The translations under genes were made by a program, and so were the position numbers. Below, one piece after another: positions 44,841-54,756 of a stretch of 64,000 nt of DNA. The stretch lies in NCBI RefSeq assembly GCF_001006325.2, contig NZ_LBIA02000001.1, forward strand, positions 2,481,501-2,545,500. Direction: 5' to 3'. The stretch's first letter is position 1. Every line of letters starts with the position of its first letter. Below the pieces are notes generated by a model. The model was not told the origin of the DNA and made no database searches. It worked only from the letters and a program-made list of their open reading frames with translations. The stretch comes from Afipia massiliensis. GTDB taxonomy: Bacteria > Pseudomonadota > Alphaproteobacteria > Rhizobiales > Xanthobacteraceae.

Positions 44841-45322
44841 CGGATCTCGCATCAATTTCCCTGACCGTTAATGGTGAGCGCATTTCCGCGCAGGTGCTGC
44901 CACGATTGAACCTGGCTGACTTTCTGCGGGATCATCTGGGTCTCACGGGGACTCATGTCGGATGCGAGCATGGCGTGTGTGGAGCGTGCACGGTTCGCGC
45001 CAATGGCGATATCGTGCGTGCGTGCCTACTGCTTGCGGTACAGGTGGAAAACGCGTCCGTGCAGACCATCGAGGGGCTGTCGGACAGCGGGGAAGTCTCC
45101 GACTTGCAGGCGGCGTTCCGCGACCGCAATGCCCTTCAATGCGGATACTGTACGCCCGGCATGTTGATGGCCGCGCAGGATATCCTGATCCATGAGCCGC
45201 AGGCGGACCGCGAGCAAATTCGCGAGCATCTCTCCGGCAACTACTGCCGCTGCACCGGGTATCATGCGATCATCGACGCCGTGGAAGCGACGGCCCGTGC
45301 ACGTTCGGAGCAGGCGCGATGA
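44837..45322 (+). CDS. Molybdenum hydroxylase 2Fe-2S small subunit (CoxS-like)
   Basis: 161 residues, GTG start overlapping the previous stop. Cluster motifs are GCEHGVCGACTVRANG, CGYCTPGMLMAAQD and GNYCRCTGY. No CoxG extension, in contrast to the island protein. Four-base overlap with the large subunit. Confidence 0.93.
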   Translation: MTDLASISLTVNGERISAQVLPRLNLADFLRDHLGLTGTHVGCEHGVCGACTVRANGDIVRACLLLAVQVENASVQTIEGLSDSGEVSDLQAAFRDRNALQCGYCTPGMLMAAQDILIHEPQADREQIREHLSGNYCRCTGYHAIIDAVEATARARSEQAR

Positions 45323-47712
45323 ACGACGGCTCCGAGAAGCAACCCGGTCTGTCGGTTCTGGACCGCCCGAATTCGTACATCGGCAAGACGGTGCCGCGCC
45401 CGAATCTCGATCGGCTGATGCAGGGGCGTGGGCAGTATGTCAGCGACATGGTGCTGCCGCGCATGGCGCATGCGGTATTCCTGCGATCGCCCTATGCGCA
45501 TGCCAAGATCCTGAACATCGATGAGACCGCGGCGAAGGCAATGCCTGGCGTTATTGCGGTCGTCACCGGTGCGGAACTGGCGAAAGTCATTACGCCCTGG
45601 GTCGGCGTGCTGTCTCATCTCAAGGGTCTCAAGTCGGCTCCGCAGCACGCGATCGCGATTGATCGCGCTTGTTGGCAAGGTGAGGCAGTGGCGGCGGTCA
45701 TCGCGACCAGCCGGGCACTCGCCGAAGATGCCGCCGAGGCCGTGTTGGTGGATTACGAAGAACTCGTCCCGGTGACGGATATGCGCACGGCGCTCGATCC
45801 CGATACCCCGGTGATTCACGCCGATCTCGGGGACAATCTGGCCTTCGAGCGCAATCTCGATGCCGGGGCCGTGGATCAGGCCTTCAAGGATTCCGACGAG
45901 GTTGTGGAAGCCGAGTTCGTCTTTGGCCGGCACACCGGTGTCACGCTGGAGCCCCGCGCGGTTCTAGCTGATTGGAATTCGGGAGAGGAGCGCCTGACCG
46001 TTTACCTGGGCACCCAGGCGCCGCACATGGTGCAGAATATCGCCGCCCTGCATCTGGGTCTCGATGAGGCGCAGGTGCGCGTGGTGTGCAAGGATGTCGG
46101 TGGCTCATTCGGCATCAAGGTTCACATCTATGCCGACGAAATGGCGACTCTTGCGCTATCGAAGTTGCTGCGCCGCCCGATCAAGTTCGTTGCCGACCGG
46201 GTCGAGAGTTTCAACACCGATATTCATGCACGCGATCACGTCTGCAAGGCGCGCATCGGCGTCAGCAAGGACGGGACCATCAACGCCTTCGAGATCGACG
46301 ATGTTACCGGCATCGGCCCGTACTCAATGTATCCGCGCACCAGCGCGATCGAGGCCAACCAGGTCGTCAATCTGGTCGGCGGTCCCTACACGACGCAGAA
46401 TTATCGGGCACGAACCCGCGTCGTTTTCCAGAACAAAAACGTCACCTGTCAGTATCGTGGCGTGGGGCATCCCATCGCGTGCTCAATCACCGAAGGGCTG
46501 GTCGATCTTGCCGCGCAGCGGATCGGGATGGATCCGATTGAAATCCGCCGCCGCAATCTTATTCGCGATGATGCCTATCCTTGCGGGTCGCCGTCAGGAC
46601 TCAAATTCGAGGCGCTGTCGCATCACGCGTCGCTCGATAAGCTGGTCGCAATGATGAACTACGATGCGTTGCGCGCCGAGCAGGCAGAGTTGCGCAAGCA
46701 GGGGATCTATCGCGGTATCGGCATCGGGAGCTTTATCGAGGTCACCAATCCCAGCGCGGCATTCTACGGCGTGGGCGGTGCGCGGATTTCGTCGCAGGAC
46801 GGTGTCGCCGTGCGTCTGGATGCCACCGGCCGGGTGATTTGCCAGACGAGCATTACCGAGCAGGGGCAGGGATCTGAATCGCTGACCGCGCAGATCGTCG
46901 GAAGCGTACTCGGCGTATCGATGGAACGCGTTCGCGTGATTCTGGGGGATACCGACAATACGCCGTACGGCGGCGGCACATGGGCGTCGCGCGGAGCAGG
47001 CATCGGTGGCGAGGCCGCACTGCAGGCGGCGAAGGTGCTCCGTAAAAACATTCTGGATGTCGCAGCGGCCATTCTTCAAGCCAAGCCGGGTGATCTCGAT
47101 ATCGTCGATAACGCCGTAGTTGATGCCGACGGTGGACAGCAGCGTATCGAACTGCATGAGCTGGCGCGCATCGTCTACTTCCGGCCAGATACCTTGCCGC
47201 CGGGATTCCAGCCCGAGTTGATGGCGACCCGGCATTTCGTGCCGCGCGAGTATCCTTTCGCGTTTACCAACGGTGTTCAGGCCTCGTTGCTGGAGGTTGA
47301 TCCTCAGACAGGCTTCATCAAGCTGCTCAGGCATTGGGTGGTCGAGGACTGCGGCACCATCATCAATCCTCAACTGGTGGATGAGCAAATCCGCGGCGGT
47401 GTGGTCCAGGGGCTGGGTGCTGCGCTTTACGAACAATGCATCTACGATGAGCGCGGACAGCTCACCAATGCCAACATGGCGGACTATCTCGTGCCGATGT
47501 CGGGCGAGATGCCGGATATCGACGTCGGGCACGTTGTCTCTCCCACGCTTGAGAGTGAACTGGGCGCCAAGGGAGCGGGCGAAGCGGGGACGGCTGCTGC
47601 GGCTGCTGTAGTCTCCAACGCCGTCAACGACGCGCTATCGCCTTTCAATGTCACGATTACTGAAATTCCGCTGACGCCACGAGTTGTTCTCGCTGCGCTC
47701 GGGCGGATCTGA
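45319..47712 (+). CDS. Xanthine-dehydrogenase-family molybdopterin-binding large subunit
   Basis: 797 residues, catalytic molybdenum subunit. KTVPRPNLDRLMQGRGQYVSDMVLPRMAHAVFLRSPYAHA at the N-terminus, VGGSFGIKVHIYADE in the middle, QYRGVGH (about 378-384) where form I CO dehydrogenases have AYxCSFR, and KGAGEAG with the catalytic Glu at about 755. Probably hydroxylates an aromatic heterocycle. Same operon as the following importer. Confidence 0.92.
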   Translation: MNDGSEKQPGLSVLDRPNSYIGKTVPRPNLDRLMQGRGQYVSDMVLPRMAHAVFLRSPYAHAKILNIDETAAKAMPGVIAVVTGAELAKVITPWVGVLSHLKGLKSAPQHAIAIDRACWQGEAVAAVIATSRALAEDAAEAVLVDYEELVPVTDMRTALDPDTPVIHADLGDNLAFERNLDAGAVDQAFKDSDEVVEAEFVFGRHTGVTLEPRAVLADWNSGEERLTVYLGTQAPHMVQNIAALHLGLDEAQVRVVCKDVGGSFGIKVHIYADEMATLALSKLLRRPIKFVADRVESFNTDIHARDHVCKARIGVSKDGTINAFEIDDVTGIGPYSMYPRTSAIEANQVVNLVGGPYTTQNYRARTRVVFQNKNVTCQYRGVGHPIACSITEGLVDLAAQRIGMDPIEIRRRNLIRDDAYPCGSPSGLKFEALSHHASLDKLVAMMNYDALRAEQAELRKQGIYRGIGIGSFIEVTNPSAAFYGVGGARISSQDGVAVRLDATGRVICQTSITEQGQGSESLTAQIVGSVLGVSMERVRVILGDTDNTPYGGGTWASRGAGIGGEAALQAAKVLRKNILDVAAAILQAKPGDLDIVDNAVVDADGGQQRIELHELARIVYFRPDTLPPGFQPELMATRHFVPREYPFAFTNGVQASLLEVDPQTGFIKLLRHWVVEDCGTIINPQLVDEQIRGGVVQGLGAALYEQCIYDERGQLTNANMADYLVPMSGEMPDIDVGHVVSPTLESELGAKGAGEAGTAAAAAVVSNAVNDALSPFNVTITEIPLTPRVVLAALGRI

Positions 47713-47746
47713 TCGACACCAAATAATATCAACCTCGGAGGAATAT

Positions 47747-48994
47747 ATGGCCAAGAAAACGACAGGATCCATCTCTCGCCGCCGCTTGCTGACGACCGCC
47801 AGCGCCGGCGCCGTTCTGGCGGCCTCGCCGTTTCGCATCAATCTGCTCCAGGCACAGGAAGCGACCATCAAGGTCGGATTTCCAGTCCCGCTGACCGGTC
47901 CATATGGCACCGAAGCGCAGGATCAGGTGCGTGCAGCGGAAGTCGCTATCGCTGAGTTCAATGAAGCAGGCGGCCTCAATGGCCGGAAGGCCGAATTGCT
48001 CGTGCGCGATGACAAGCTCAATCCGGGCGAGGCGGCCACCCGCACGCTGGAACTGATCGAGAAGGAAAAGGTCAACTTCATCGTCGGCAGTCTGTCTGCG
48101 TCGGTGCAGCTCGCGGTGAACAACGTCACCAAGGAACGGAAGATCATCTACAACTCGATCAGCCAGTCCGATGAAATCAACGAGGTCAAGGATTTCAGCA
48201 AATATACGTTCCACGAAGCTCTCACGCCGCACCTGACTGCGGGTGCCGTCGGACGTTATGCGTTCCCGAAGTTTGGCAAGAAGGTTGCGTTCCTCACGGC
48301 TGACTATGCCTATGGTCATGAAATGGTGCGCGGCTTCCAGGAAGCCGGCAAGGCATTTGGGGTCGAAAGCCTCGTCGATATTCGGCATCCGCTCGGCACC
48401 ACCGACTTCTCTGCGTTGCTGCCGCGTATCCAGGCGCTGAAGCCGGACATTCTCGTCATCAGCAACTTCGGCCGCGATCAGCAGATCGCACTTAAGCAGG
48501 CCACCGACTTCGGCATGAAGAAGAGCATGAAGATCGTTGCGCCGATCCTGCTTTACACCGGCCGAATTGCTGCCGGTGCGCAGGCATTCGAGGGCGTCAT
48601 CGGTGGAACCTCGTACTATTGGGGCATCGAGGACAAGGTTGCGTCCGCGAAGGCGTTCAACGATCGCTTCCGCAAGATGCACGGTGGCAAGGTGCCGTCG
48701 GATTACGGCGCGCTGGGCTACGCTGGCGTAAAGACATTGCTGATGGGAGCCAAGGCTGCCGGCACCACTGATACCGATAAGGTCATCGAGGCCGTCGAAG
48801 CGCTCAAGTACGATTACTACAAGGGCCCTGAGTACTATCGCAAGTGCGACCACCAGGCTGTGCAGTCGGTTCTCATCATCGAATCCAAATCGAAGCCTGA
48901 GAAGGGCGATGCCGACGTCTTCAACGTCCTCGCCACCGAGGAGCCGAGCGAAAAGAACCTCCGCACCTGCGAAGCGCTCGGCCACAAGTCCTGA
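47747..48994 (+). CDS. ABC transporter binding protein, Liv/HAAT type, Tat-exported
   Basis: 415 residues. The twin-arginine signal SRRRLLTTASAGAVLAA predicts Tat export, unlike the Sec-exported island paralogue. Binding fold: TIKVGFPVPLTGPYGTEAQDQVRAAEVAIAEFNEAGGLNGRKAELL. Start ATG after CGGAGGAA. Ligand unknown; linkage to the hydroxylase suggests a heteroaromatic or aromatic compound. Confidence 0.92.
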   Translation: MAKKTTGSISRRRLLTTASAGAVLAASPFRINLLQAQEATIKVGFPVPLTGPYGTEAQDQVRAAEVAIAEFNEAGGLNGRKAELLVRDDKLNPGEAATRTLELIEKEKVNFIVGSLSASVQLAVNNVTKERKIIYNSISQSDEINEVKDFSKYTFHEALTPHLTAGAVGRYAFPKFGKKVAFLTADYAYGHEMVRGFQEAGKAFGVESLVDIRHPLGTTDFSALLPRIQALKPDILVISNFGRDQQIALKQATDFGMKKSMKIVAPILLYTGRIAAGAQAFEGVIGGTSYYWGIEDKVASAKAFNDRFRKMHGGKVPSDYGALGYAGVKTLLMGAKAAGTTDTDKVIEAVEALKYDYYKGPEYYRKCDHQAVQSVLIIESKSKPEKGDADVFNVLATEEPSEKNLRTCEALGHKS

Positions 48995-49053
48995 ACCATT
49001 TGAACTAACGGGCGCGCGTCCATCATGGGCGCGCGTCTTCTCTGGAGATATCC

Positions 49054-49938
49054 ATGGCCGGTATGAGTTTCGATCTGATCGCGTTGCAATTGTTCACCGG
49101 TCTGGCGCTCGGCGCGATTTACGTGCTGTTCGCCATTGGACTGTCGCTGATCTTCGGCATGCTGACCGTTGTGAACTTCGCGCATGGTGCCTTCTATATG
49201 GTCGGCGCATATGTCGGGCTGTTCCTTCTCTCGCTGGGAGGAAATTTCTGGCTTTGCCTCATTGCGGTTCCATTGATCGTCGGCACTGTCGGTCTCGTTG
49301 TGGAGCGCTTCCTGATCCGGCCGCTGTATGGCCGCGGCATCGACTATCCACTTCTTCTGACGTTCGGCCTGAGCTATGTGATGGTCGAACTCATCCGTAT
49401 TGCTTTCGGCAAGAGCGGCTATCCGTTCGATACGCCTGAGATCCTGCAAGGTGCGGTGAACATCGGCGTCGGATACTTCCCGCTTTATCGTCTGTTCGTC
49501 ATCGGTATCGCGGCGGCGGTTCTTCTGGGTCTCTGGCTCTTCCTCGAGCGTACGAGCTTCGGCTTGATCATCCGCGCAGGTGCGCGAGATCCCCAGATTG
49601 TTCGCGTGCTCGGGGTCAACGTCTCGCGTGTCTGGCTGTTTGTTTTCGGCATCGGCTCCGGGATTGCAGCATTGGCCGGGCTTCTCGCCGCGCCGCTGCA
49701 AGGCGTTATCCCTGAAATGGGGGCGACGATTCTTGCCGAAGCGTTTGTCGTGACGGTTGTCGGCGGCATGGGCTCAATCGGGGGCGCAGTCATCGCCGGT
49801 CTTCTCGTTGGCGTGGTTGTCAGCATGACGTCGCTGTTCGCGCCCGAAATGGCCAAGGTTTCGATTTTTGCCTTGATGGCAGTAGTTCTTCTCGTCCGTC
49901 CGCAAGGCTTCTTCGGCCGCGCCGGGCTCATGAGCTGA
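49054..49938 (+). CDS. Branched-chain amino acid-type ABC permease LivH
   Basis: 294 residues, multi-span. ALGAIYVLFAIGLSLIFGMLTVVNFAHGAFYMVGAYVGLF and FVVTVVGGMGSIGGAVIAGLLVG are LivH signatures. The 59-base gap before it contains a GC-rich repeat (GGGCGCGCGTC twice) that can fold into a hairpin, perhaps tuning permease expression. Confidence 0.92.
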   Translation: MAGMSFDLIALQLFTGLALGAIYVLFAIGLSLIFGMLTVVNFAHGAFYMVGAYVGLFLLSLGGNFWLCLIAVPLIVGTVGLVVERFLIRPLYGRGIDYPLLLTFGLSYVMVELIRIAFGKSGYPFDTPEILQGAVNIGVGYFPLYRLFVIGIAAAVLLGLWLFLERTSFGLIIRAGARDPQIVRVLGVNVSRVWLFVFGIGSGIAALAGLLAAPLQGVIPEMGATILAEAFVVTVVGGMGSIGGAVIAGLLVGVVVSMTSLFAPEMAKVSIFALMAVVLLVRPQGFFGRAGLMS

Positions 49939-49951
49939 GGCGAGCAAAACA

Positions 49952-50938
49952 ATGAATGAACTTTCACAGACTCTGAGCCAGCCGAGCGTTGCCTCGGTAA
50001 GTTGGTTCGATTTCGCCAAGCGTCATCGGGCCATCCTTGCCAGCATTTTCGTGTTGGTGTTTCCTCTAGTGATGCCGTTCACGGCATTGGCCGTGAACAT
50101 CCTGATTTACGGACTCTACGCGCTCGGGTTCAACCTGTTGTTCGGATATCTCGGACTGCTGTCGTTCGGGCACGCAGCACTGTTCGGAACAGGATCCTAT
50201 CTCTGCGGCATCGCAATCGTGCATTTCGGGTTGCCGTGGTATCTCGCCATCGTGGTCGGAATTGTCGGCGGTGCCGTCATGGCGGCGGCGATCGGCGCAC
50301 TGGCGATCCGCACTCGCGGCATCTATTTCGCCATGGTGACGATGGCGTTGTCGCAATGTGTCTTCTATCTTTTCTATCAGGCGGTCGATTGGACCGGCGG
50401 CGAGAACGGCCTGCGCGGAATCAATGTCCGGACCATCGATGTACTTGGGTTTAAGTTCGACTTCATCAATCCGTTGACCCGCTACTATGTCGTCGCTGTG
50501 TTCGTCATCATGGCGTTGTTTATGCTGTCGCGGATTCTGGCGTCGCCGTTTGGTGCCGTCATCGAAGCCATCCGTGAGAACGAAGCGCGGGCGCGGGCCT
50601 CCGGATATGATGTGACGCGGACGCGGTTGATCACCTTCATTCTGTCCGGTGCATTCTGCGGCTTGGCCGGCGCGCTGATGGCGCTGCATCTGTCGATCGT
50701 TCCGATCGAGATTCTGCACATCGAGACGTCCGGCATGGTGGTGATGATGTCGCTGCTGGGAGGAATGGGCACATTCTTCGGCCCGTTCGTCGGCGCGGCT
50801 GTTTTCCTGTTGCTCGAGAATCTGGTCTCAATCTGGACCGTCCATTGGCAATTGATCGTCGGTGCGGTGTTCGTGGTTTGCGTGCTGTTCTTCCCGGCCG
50901 GAATCTGGGGAACGATCTTGAAGTGGGTCAATAAATGA
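49952..50938 (+). CDS. Branched-chain amino acid-type ABC permease LivM
   Basis: 328 residues. LNILIYGLYALGFNLLFGYLGLLSFGHAALFGTGSYL, IRTRGIYFAMVTMALSQCVFYLFYQ and VVMMSLLGGMGTFFGPFVGAAV are LivM-type membrane segments. Four-base overlap with the ATPase gene. Confidence 0.92.
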   Translation: MNELSQTLSQPSVASVSWFDFAKRHRAILASIFVLVFPLVMPFTALAVNILIYGLYALGFNLLFGYLGLLSFGHAALFGTGSYLCGIAIVHFGLPWYLAIVVGIVGGAVMAAAIGALAIRTRGIYFAMVTMALSQCVFYLFYQAVDWTGGENGLRGINVRTIDVLGFKFDFINPLTRYYVVAVFVIMALFMLSRILASPFGAVIEAIRENEARARASGYDVTRTRLITFILSGAFCGLAGALMALHLSIVPIEILHIETSGMVVMMSLLGGMGTFFGPFVGAAVFLLLENLVSIWTVHWQLIVGAVFVVCVLFFPAGIWGTILKWVNK

Positions 50939-51702
50939 CGTCGGCAGACACATCCTCGCAGGTCATTCTGCGCACCACCGGTGTGAGCAAATCGTTCGGG
51001 AAGTTCGTGGCCCTGAACAACATCTCGGCTGAGTTCTCCCGGAATGCGATCACCTCCATTATCGGGCCGAACGGCGCCGGGAAGAGCACCTATTTCAACC
51101 TTTTGTCGGGTGCTTTTCCTCCGTCTGCCGGCAAGGTCGAGTTCGAGGGGCGCGACGTCACCAATATCGCGCAGCACGAGTTTGCGCATATGGGCATCGC
51201 CAAGTCCTTCCAGATTACCAACGTTTTCCCGCTGCTGACGACGCGTGAGAATGTTCGCGTCGGGCTGCAGGCGTTCGTCTCGCGTTACAATATTTGGCGG
51301 CCGCGGGCCAAGCTCCCCGGACTTGTCGAAAAAGCTGACGCGTTGCTGGCGCAGGTCGGGTTGTGGGACCGCCGCGAGCGGCTGGCGAAGGAACTCGCGC
51401 ATGGCGAACAGCGCGCGCTCGAAATCGGAATGGCGCTGGCCGCCAATCCGCGGCTGTTGCTGCTGGACGAACCGACGGCAGGCATGAGCCCGGAAGAGAC
51501 CCGGGTGATGATGGACCTCATCGTCAAACTGGCCAAGGAGCGCACCGTCATTCTGGTCGAGCACAAGATGAAACTGGTGATGGGTATCAGCGACCGGGTG
51601 CTCGTGCTTCATCATGGCGAACTGCTCGCGCAGGGAACGCCGACGGCCGTCCGCCAGAACGAACAGGTCAAGCGGGTCTATCTTGGCCAGCGGGAGCACT
51701 GA
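50935..51702 (+). CDS. ABC transporter ATPase LivG type
   Basis: 255 residues. Walker A GPNGAGKST, Q-loop in AKSFQITNVFP, signature LAHGEQR, Walker B LLLDEPTAGM, switch His in ILVEHKM. Confidence 0.93.
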   Translation: MTSADTSSQVILRTTGVSKSFGKFVALNNISAEFSRNAITSIIGPNGAGKSTYFNLLSGAFPPSAGKVEFEGRDVTNIAQHEFAHMGIAKSFQITNVFPLLTTRENVRVGLQAFVSRYNIWRPRAKLPGLVEKADALLAQVGLWDRRERLAKELAHGEQRALEIGMALAANPRLLLLDEPTAGMSPEETRVMMDLIVKLAKERTVILVEHKMKLVMGISDRVLVLHHGELLAQGTPTAVRQNEQVKRVYLGQREH

Positions 51703-51706
51703 AACG

Positions 51707-52411
51707 ATGTTGCGTGTCGAAAATCTCAACTCCTGGTACGGCGCAAGCCACGTGTTGCAGGACATCGGCCTTGAGGTGAACAAGGGCGAGATCGTCTGCC
51801 TGATCGGCCGTAACGGGGCCGGCAAGACCACGACCTTGAAGTCAATCATTGGCCTTTTGGACAAGACCCGCGGGTCGGTGACGTTCAAGGGCAAAGAAGT
51901 GCTGGGCCAGCCGGCGCATGTCCGCTTCGGCCTGGGACTGGCCTATGTCCCCGAGGAACGCCGTATCGTGCAGGGACTGAGTGTGCGGGAAAACCTGCGG
52001 CTCGGCCTCGTTGCGTCGCCTGACAAGAAGGACGAGGTTCGACGCATCGCCCAGATCGCCGAGATTTTCCCACGCCTGGCAGAGCGGTTGGATCAGGAAG
52101 CCGTCACAATGTCCGGTGGTGAGCAACAGATGCTCGCGATCGCGCGCGCCATGATCGCCCGGCCAGACCTCATCATGCTCGATGAGCCCTCGGAAGGCAT
52201 CATGCCGGTGCTCGTCGATGAGATGTTCGAACTGTTCCGCAAGATGAAGTCGGAAGGGACGACAATTCTGCTTGTCGAGCAGAACGTGGAACTGGCGCTC
52301 GATATCGCCGATCGTGCCTACGTGCTGGATCAGGGTTCTGTTGTGCATCACGCGACCGCGGCCGCGCTGCTGGCCGACGACGAAATCAAGGAGCGTTACT
52401 GCTCGGTCTAG
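51707..52411 (+). CDS. ABC transporter ATPase LivF type
   Basis: 234 residues. LRVENLNSWYGASHVLQDI, Walker A GRNGAGKTT, signature TMSGGEQQM, Walker B LIMLDEPSEGIMP. The start at 51707 gives the usual family length; the longer frame runs back through LivG. A short hairpin (CTAGCC-AAG-GGCTAG, 52408-52422) overlaps its stop but lacks a T-run. Confidence 0.93.
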   Translation: MLRVENLNSWYGASHVLQDIGLEVNKGEIVCLIGRNGAGKTTTLKSIIGLLDKTRGSVTFKGKEVLGQPAHVRFGLGLAYVPEERRIVQGLSVRENLRLGLVASPDKKDEVRRIAQIAEIFPRLAERLDQEAVTMSGGEQQMLAIARAMIARPDLIMLDEPSEGIMPVLVDEMFELFRKMKSEGTTILLVEQNVELALDIADRAYVLDQGSVVHHATAAALLADDEIKERYCSV

Positions 52412-52446
52412 CCAAGGGCTAGCCGACGCATTCGCTCGTCCATTAA

Positions 52447-52462
52447 ATTATCGATCGATAAA
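52447..52462. promoter_or_regulatory. Palindromic operator upstream of the cyclase operon
   Basis: ATTATCG-AT-CGATAAA, with a perfect 14-base core TTATCGATCGATAA, ends 20 bases before the cyclase ATG. Third copy of the motif seen at 36601 and 43862. Its closeness to the start codon suits repression. Confidence 0.6.
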
Positions 52463-52482
52463 TAAACCAAGGAAGCACCATC

Positions 52483-53433
52483 ATGAAAGTCGACAGAGCC
52501 GCTATCTATGAAGCTGCCAAGAAACTCTCGAACTGGGGCCGCTGGGGCGCGGACGATCAGGTCGGAACGCTCAATAACGTCACTCCGGAAGACGTCATCA
52601 ACGCAGGCAAACTGATCAAGAAGGGGAAGGTCTTCGCGCTCGGCTTGTCGCTGAAGGAGCCGATTCAGTCCGGATTGTTCGGCGGCCGCTGGAATCCGAT
52701 CCATACCATGCTGGCGACGGGCACCGACGCCGCTGCGGGTAATCAGGATATCCCGTCACCATATCTGCGTTACGCCGATGACGCGATCAACATGCCTTGT
52801 CAGGCTTCGACGCAGTGGGACGCTCTCTGTCACATCTTTCTCGATGACAAGATGTACAACGGCTATGACGCCAAGCTGGTCGATGCGCGCGGCGCCAAGA
52901 AGCTCGGTATCGAGCATACGCGCGACAAGATGGCAGGCCGCGGGGTGTTGCTCGATATGGCCCGGTTCAAGGGCGTTGAATCGCTCGACGACGGCTATGC
53001 GATTACCAATGCGGACCTCGATGCGTGCGCGAAGAAGCAGGGCGTCGAAATTCGCAAGGGCGACTTTGTGATTGTCCGCACCGGCCATCAGGAGCGCTGC
53101 CTGAAGAAAAAAGATTGGTCTGGATACGCGGGCGGCGATGCGCCGGGCATGGCGTTTGAGACCTGCTACTGGATTCGCGAAAAGGACATCGCTGCGATCT
53201 GCACCGATACCTGGGGATGCGAGGTCCGCCCGAACGAAACGAACGAGGCCAATCAGCCCTGGCACTGGGTGGTGATCCCTGCCATCGGGATTTCCATGGG
53301 TGAAATCTTCTACCTGAAGGAACTGGCGGAAGATTGCGCGCAGGATAAGGTGTATGAATTCTTCTTCGCCGCGCCGCCGATGCATTTGCCGGGCGCGGCC
53401 GGATCGCCGATCAATCCTCAGGCAATCAAGTAA
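52483..53433 (+). CDS. Cyclase-family metal-dependent hydrolase (kynurenine formamidase-like)
   Basis: 316 residues. NWGRWGADDQVGTLNNVTPEDVINA and ASTQWDALCHIFLDDKMYNGYDA are the typical blocks of the long cyclase/formamidase-like family; the metal-binding His/Asp residues lie around STQWDALCHIF. Members hydrolyse amides or lactones. In this position it could open a ring or remove a formyl group. RBS AAGGAAG before the ATG. Confidence 0.82.
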   Translation: MKVDRAAIYEAAKKLSNWGRWGADDQVGTLNNVTPEDVINAGKLIKKGKVFALGLSLKEPIQSGLFGGRWNPIHTMLATGTDAAAGNQDIPSPYLRYADDAINMPCQASTQWDALCHIFLDDKMYNGYDAKLVDARGAKKLGIEHTRDKMAGRGVLLDMARFKGVESLDDGYAITNADLDACAKKQGVEIRKGDFVIVRTGHQERCLKKKDWSGYAGGDAPGMAFETCYWIREKDIAAICTDTWGCEVRPNETNEANQPWHWVVIPAIGISMGEIFYLKELAEDCAQDKVYEFFFAAPPMHLPGAAGSPINPQAIK

Positions 53434-53448
53434 TCGCGGAGAAATCTG

Positions 53449-54756
53449 ATGGCAAAGTATCTCAAGCGCAGCCGGGATGCCGCCCAGCGGGCTGAAGACG
53501 ACTCAAAGGTTCGTGCCGCCGTCGAAGGGATTCTTGCGGACATCGAGAAGCGCGGCGATGACGCGGTTCGCGAACTGTCGGTGAAGTTCGACAAGTGGGA
53601 TCGCAAGGATTATCGGCTGACTAATGCCGAGATCAAGGATTGCGTCGGGCAGCTTTCGAAACGGAACATCGACGACATCAAGTTCGCGCAGGAGCAGGTT
53701 CGCAATTTCGCCCAGCACCAGCGCGACTCGATGAAGGACGTCGAGGTCGAAACGCTGCCGGGCGTCGTGCTTGGCCACAAGAACATCCCGGTCAATTCCG
53801 TCGGCTGTTATGTTCCTGGCGGAAAATATCCGCTGCTGGCGTCTGCACATATGTCGGTGATCACCGCAAAGGTTGCCGGCGTTTCACGCATCATCACCTG
53901 TGCGCCGCCGTTCCAGGGCAAGCCGGCTCCGGCCATTGTCGCCGCGCAGCATCTTGCAGGTGCAGATGTCATCTATTGCCTCGGCGGCATTCAGGCCGTC
54001 GGTGCGATGGCAATCGGAACGGCATCGATCGCGCCAGTCGACATGCTGGTGGGGCCGGGCAATGCGTTTGTCGCAGAAGCGAAGCGTCAGCTTTACGGGC
54101 GCGTCGGCATCGATTTGTTTGCAGGCCCGACCGAAACACTGGTGATCGCCGATGACACCGTGGACGGCGAGATTTGCGCGACCGATTTGCTCGGGCAGGC
54201 TGAGCACGGACCAAATTCCCCCGCGATCCTGCTCACTAACTCCGAGAAGCTTGCACGCGAGACCATGGCGGAAATCGAGCGCCTCCTGAAGATCCTGCCG
54301 ACCGGAGCTGTCGCAGCCAAGGCGTGGGAAGATTATGGCGAAGTGATCGTCTGCGATTCCGAAGAGGAAATGGTGAAGGAGGCAGATCGCATCGCTTCCG
54401 AGCATGTGCAGGTGATGACCCGAGATCCGGATTACTTCCTGAAGAACATGACCAACTACGGCGCGTTGTTCCTGGGGCCGCGCACCAACGTGGCCTATGG
54501 CGACAAGGTGATCGGCACCAACCACACCCTGCCGACCAACAAGGCGGCACGTTACACCGGTGGTTTGTGGGTCGGTAAGTTCCTCAAGACTGTGACGTAC
54601 CAGCGCGTCCTGACGGACGAGGCATCTGCCATGATCGGTGAATATTGCTCGCGCCTCTGCATGCTAGAAGGTTTTGCCGGTCATGCCGAGCAGGCCAATG
54701 TTCGCGTCCGGCGTTATGGCGGGCGCAACGTGCCGTACGCGAGCGCCGCCGAATGA
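53449..54756 (+). CDS. Histidinol-dehydrogenase-family NAD-dependent dehydrogenase (HpsN-like)
   Basis: 435 residues. HisD-like zinc and catalytic residues appear retained: [10 protein letters not shown] (Gln and His ligands), ASEHVQVMT (Glu-His pair), [10 protein letters not shown] (Asp) and EGFAGHAEQ (His). The segment [27 protein letters not shown] is characteristic of sulfopropanediol 3-dehydrogenase (HpsN) and related catabolic paralogues, not biosynthetic HisD. It likely oxidises a primary alcohol to a carboxylate in two steps. No sulfolyase or sulfite exporter is nearby, so DHPS as substrate is doubtful. Confidence 0.83.
   Translation: MAKYLKRSRDAAQRAEDDSKVRAAVEGILADIEKRGDDAVRELSVKFDKWDRKDYRLTNAEIKDCVGQLSKRNIDDIKFAQEQVRNFAQHQRDSMKDVEVETLPGVVLGHKNIPVNSVGCYVPGGKYPLLASAHMSVITAKVAGVSRIITCAPPFQGKPAPAIVAAQHLAGADVIYCLGGIQAVGAMAIGTASIAPVDMLVGPGNAFVAEAKRQLYGRVGIDLFAGPTETLVIADDTVDGEICATDLLGQAEHGPNSPAILLTNSEKLARETMAEIERLLKILPTGAVAAKAWEDYGEVIVCDSEEEMVKEADRIASEHVQVMTRDPDYFLKNMTNYGALFLGPRTNVAYGDKVIGTNHTLPTNKAARYTGGLWVGKFLKTVTYQRVLTDEASAMIGEYCSRLCMLEGFAGHAEQANVRVRRYGGRNVPYASAAE

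Noticed and set aside
47729-48985. Minus-strand frame of 418 codons opposite the Tat-exported binding protein
   Set aside because: Antisense shadow with no recognisable domain; the plus frame has a signal peptide and family motifs.
52404-52425. Rho-independent terminator after the second Liv operon
   Set aside because: The hairpin is good, but it overlaps the stop codon and no T-run follows.
53449-54756. Biosynthetic histidinol dehydrogenase hisD
   Set aside because: Neighbours are a cyclase and an SDR under a catabolic palindrome, with no other his genes, and the sequence has HpsN-type features.
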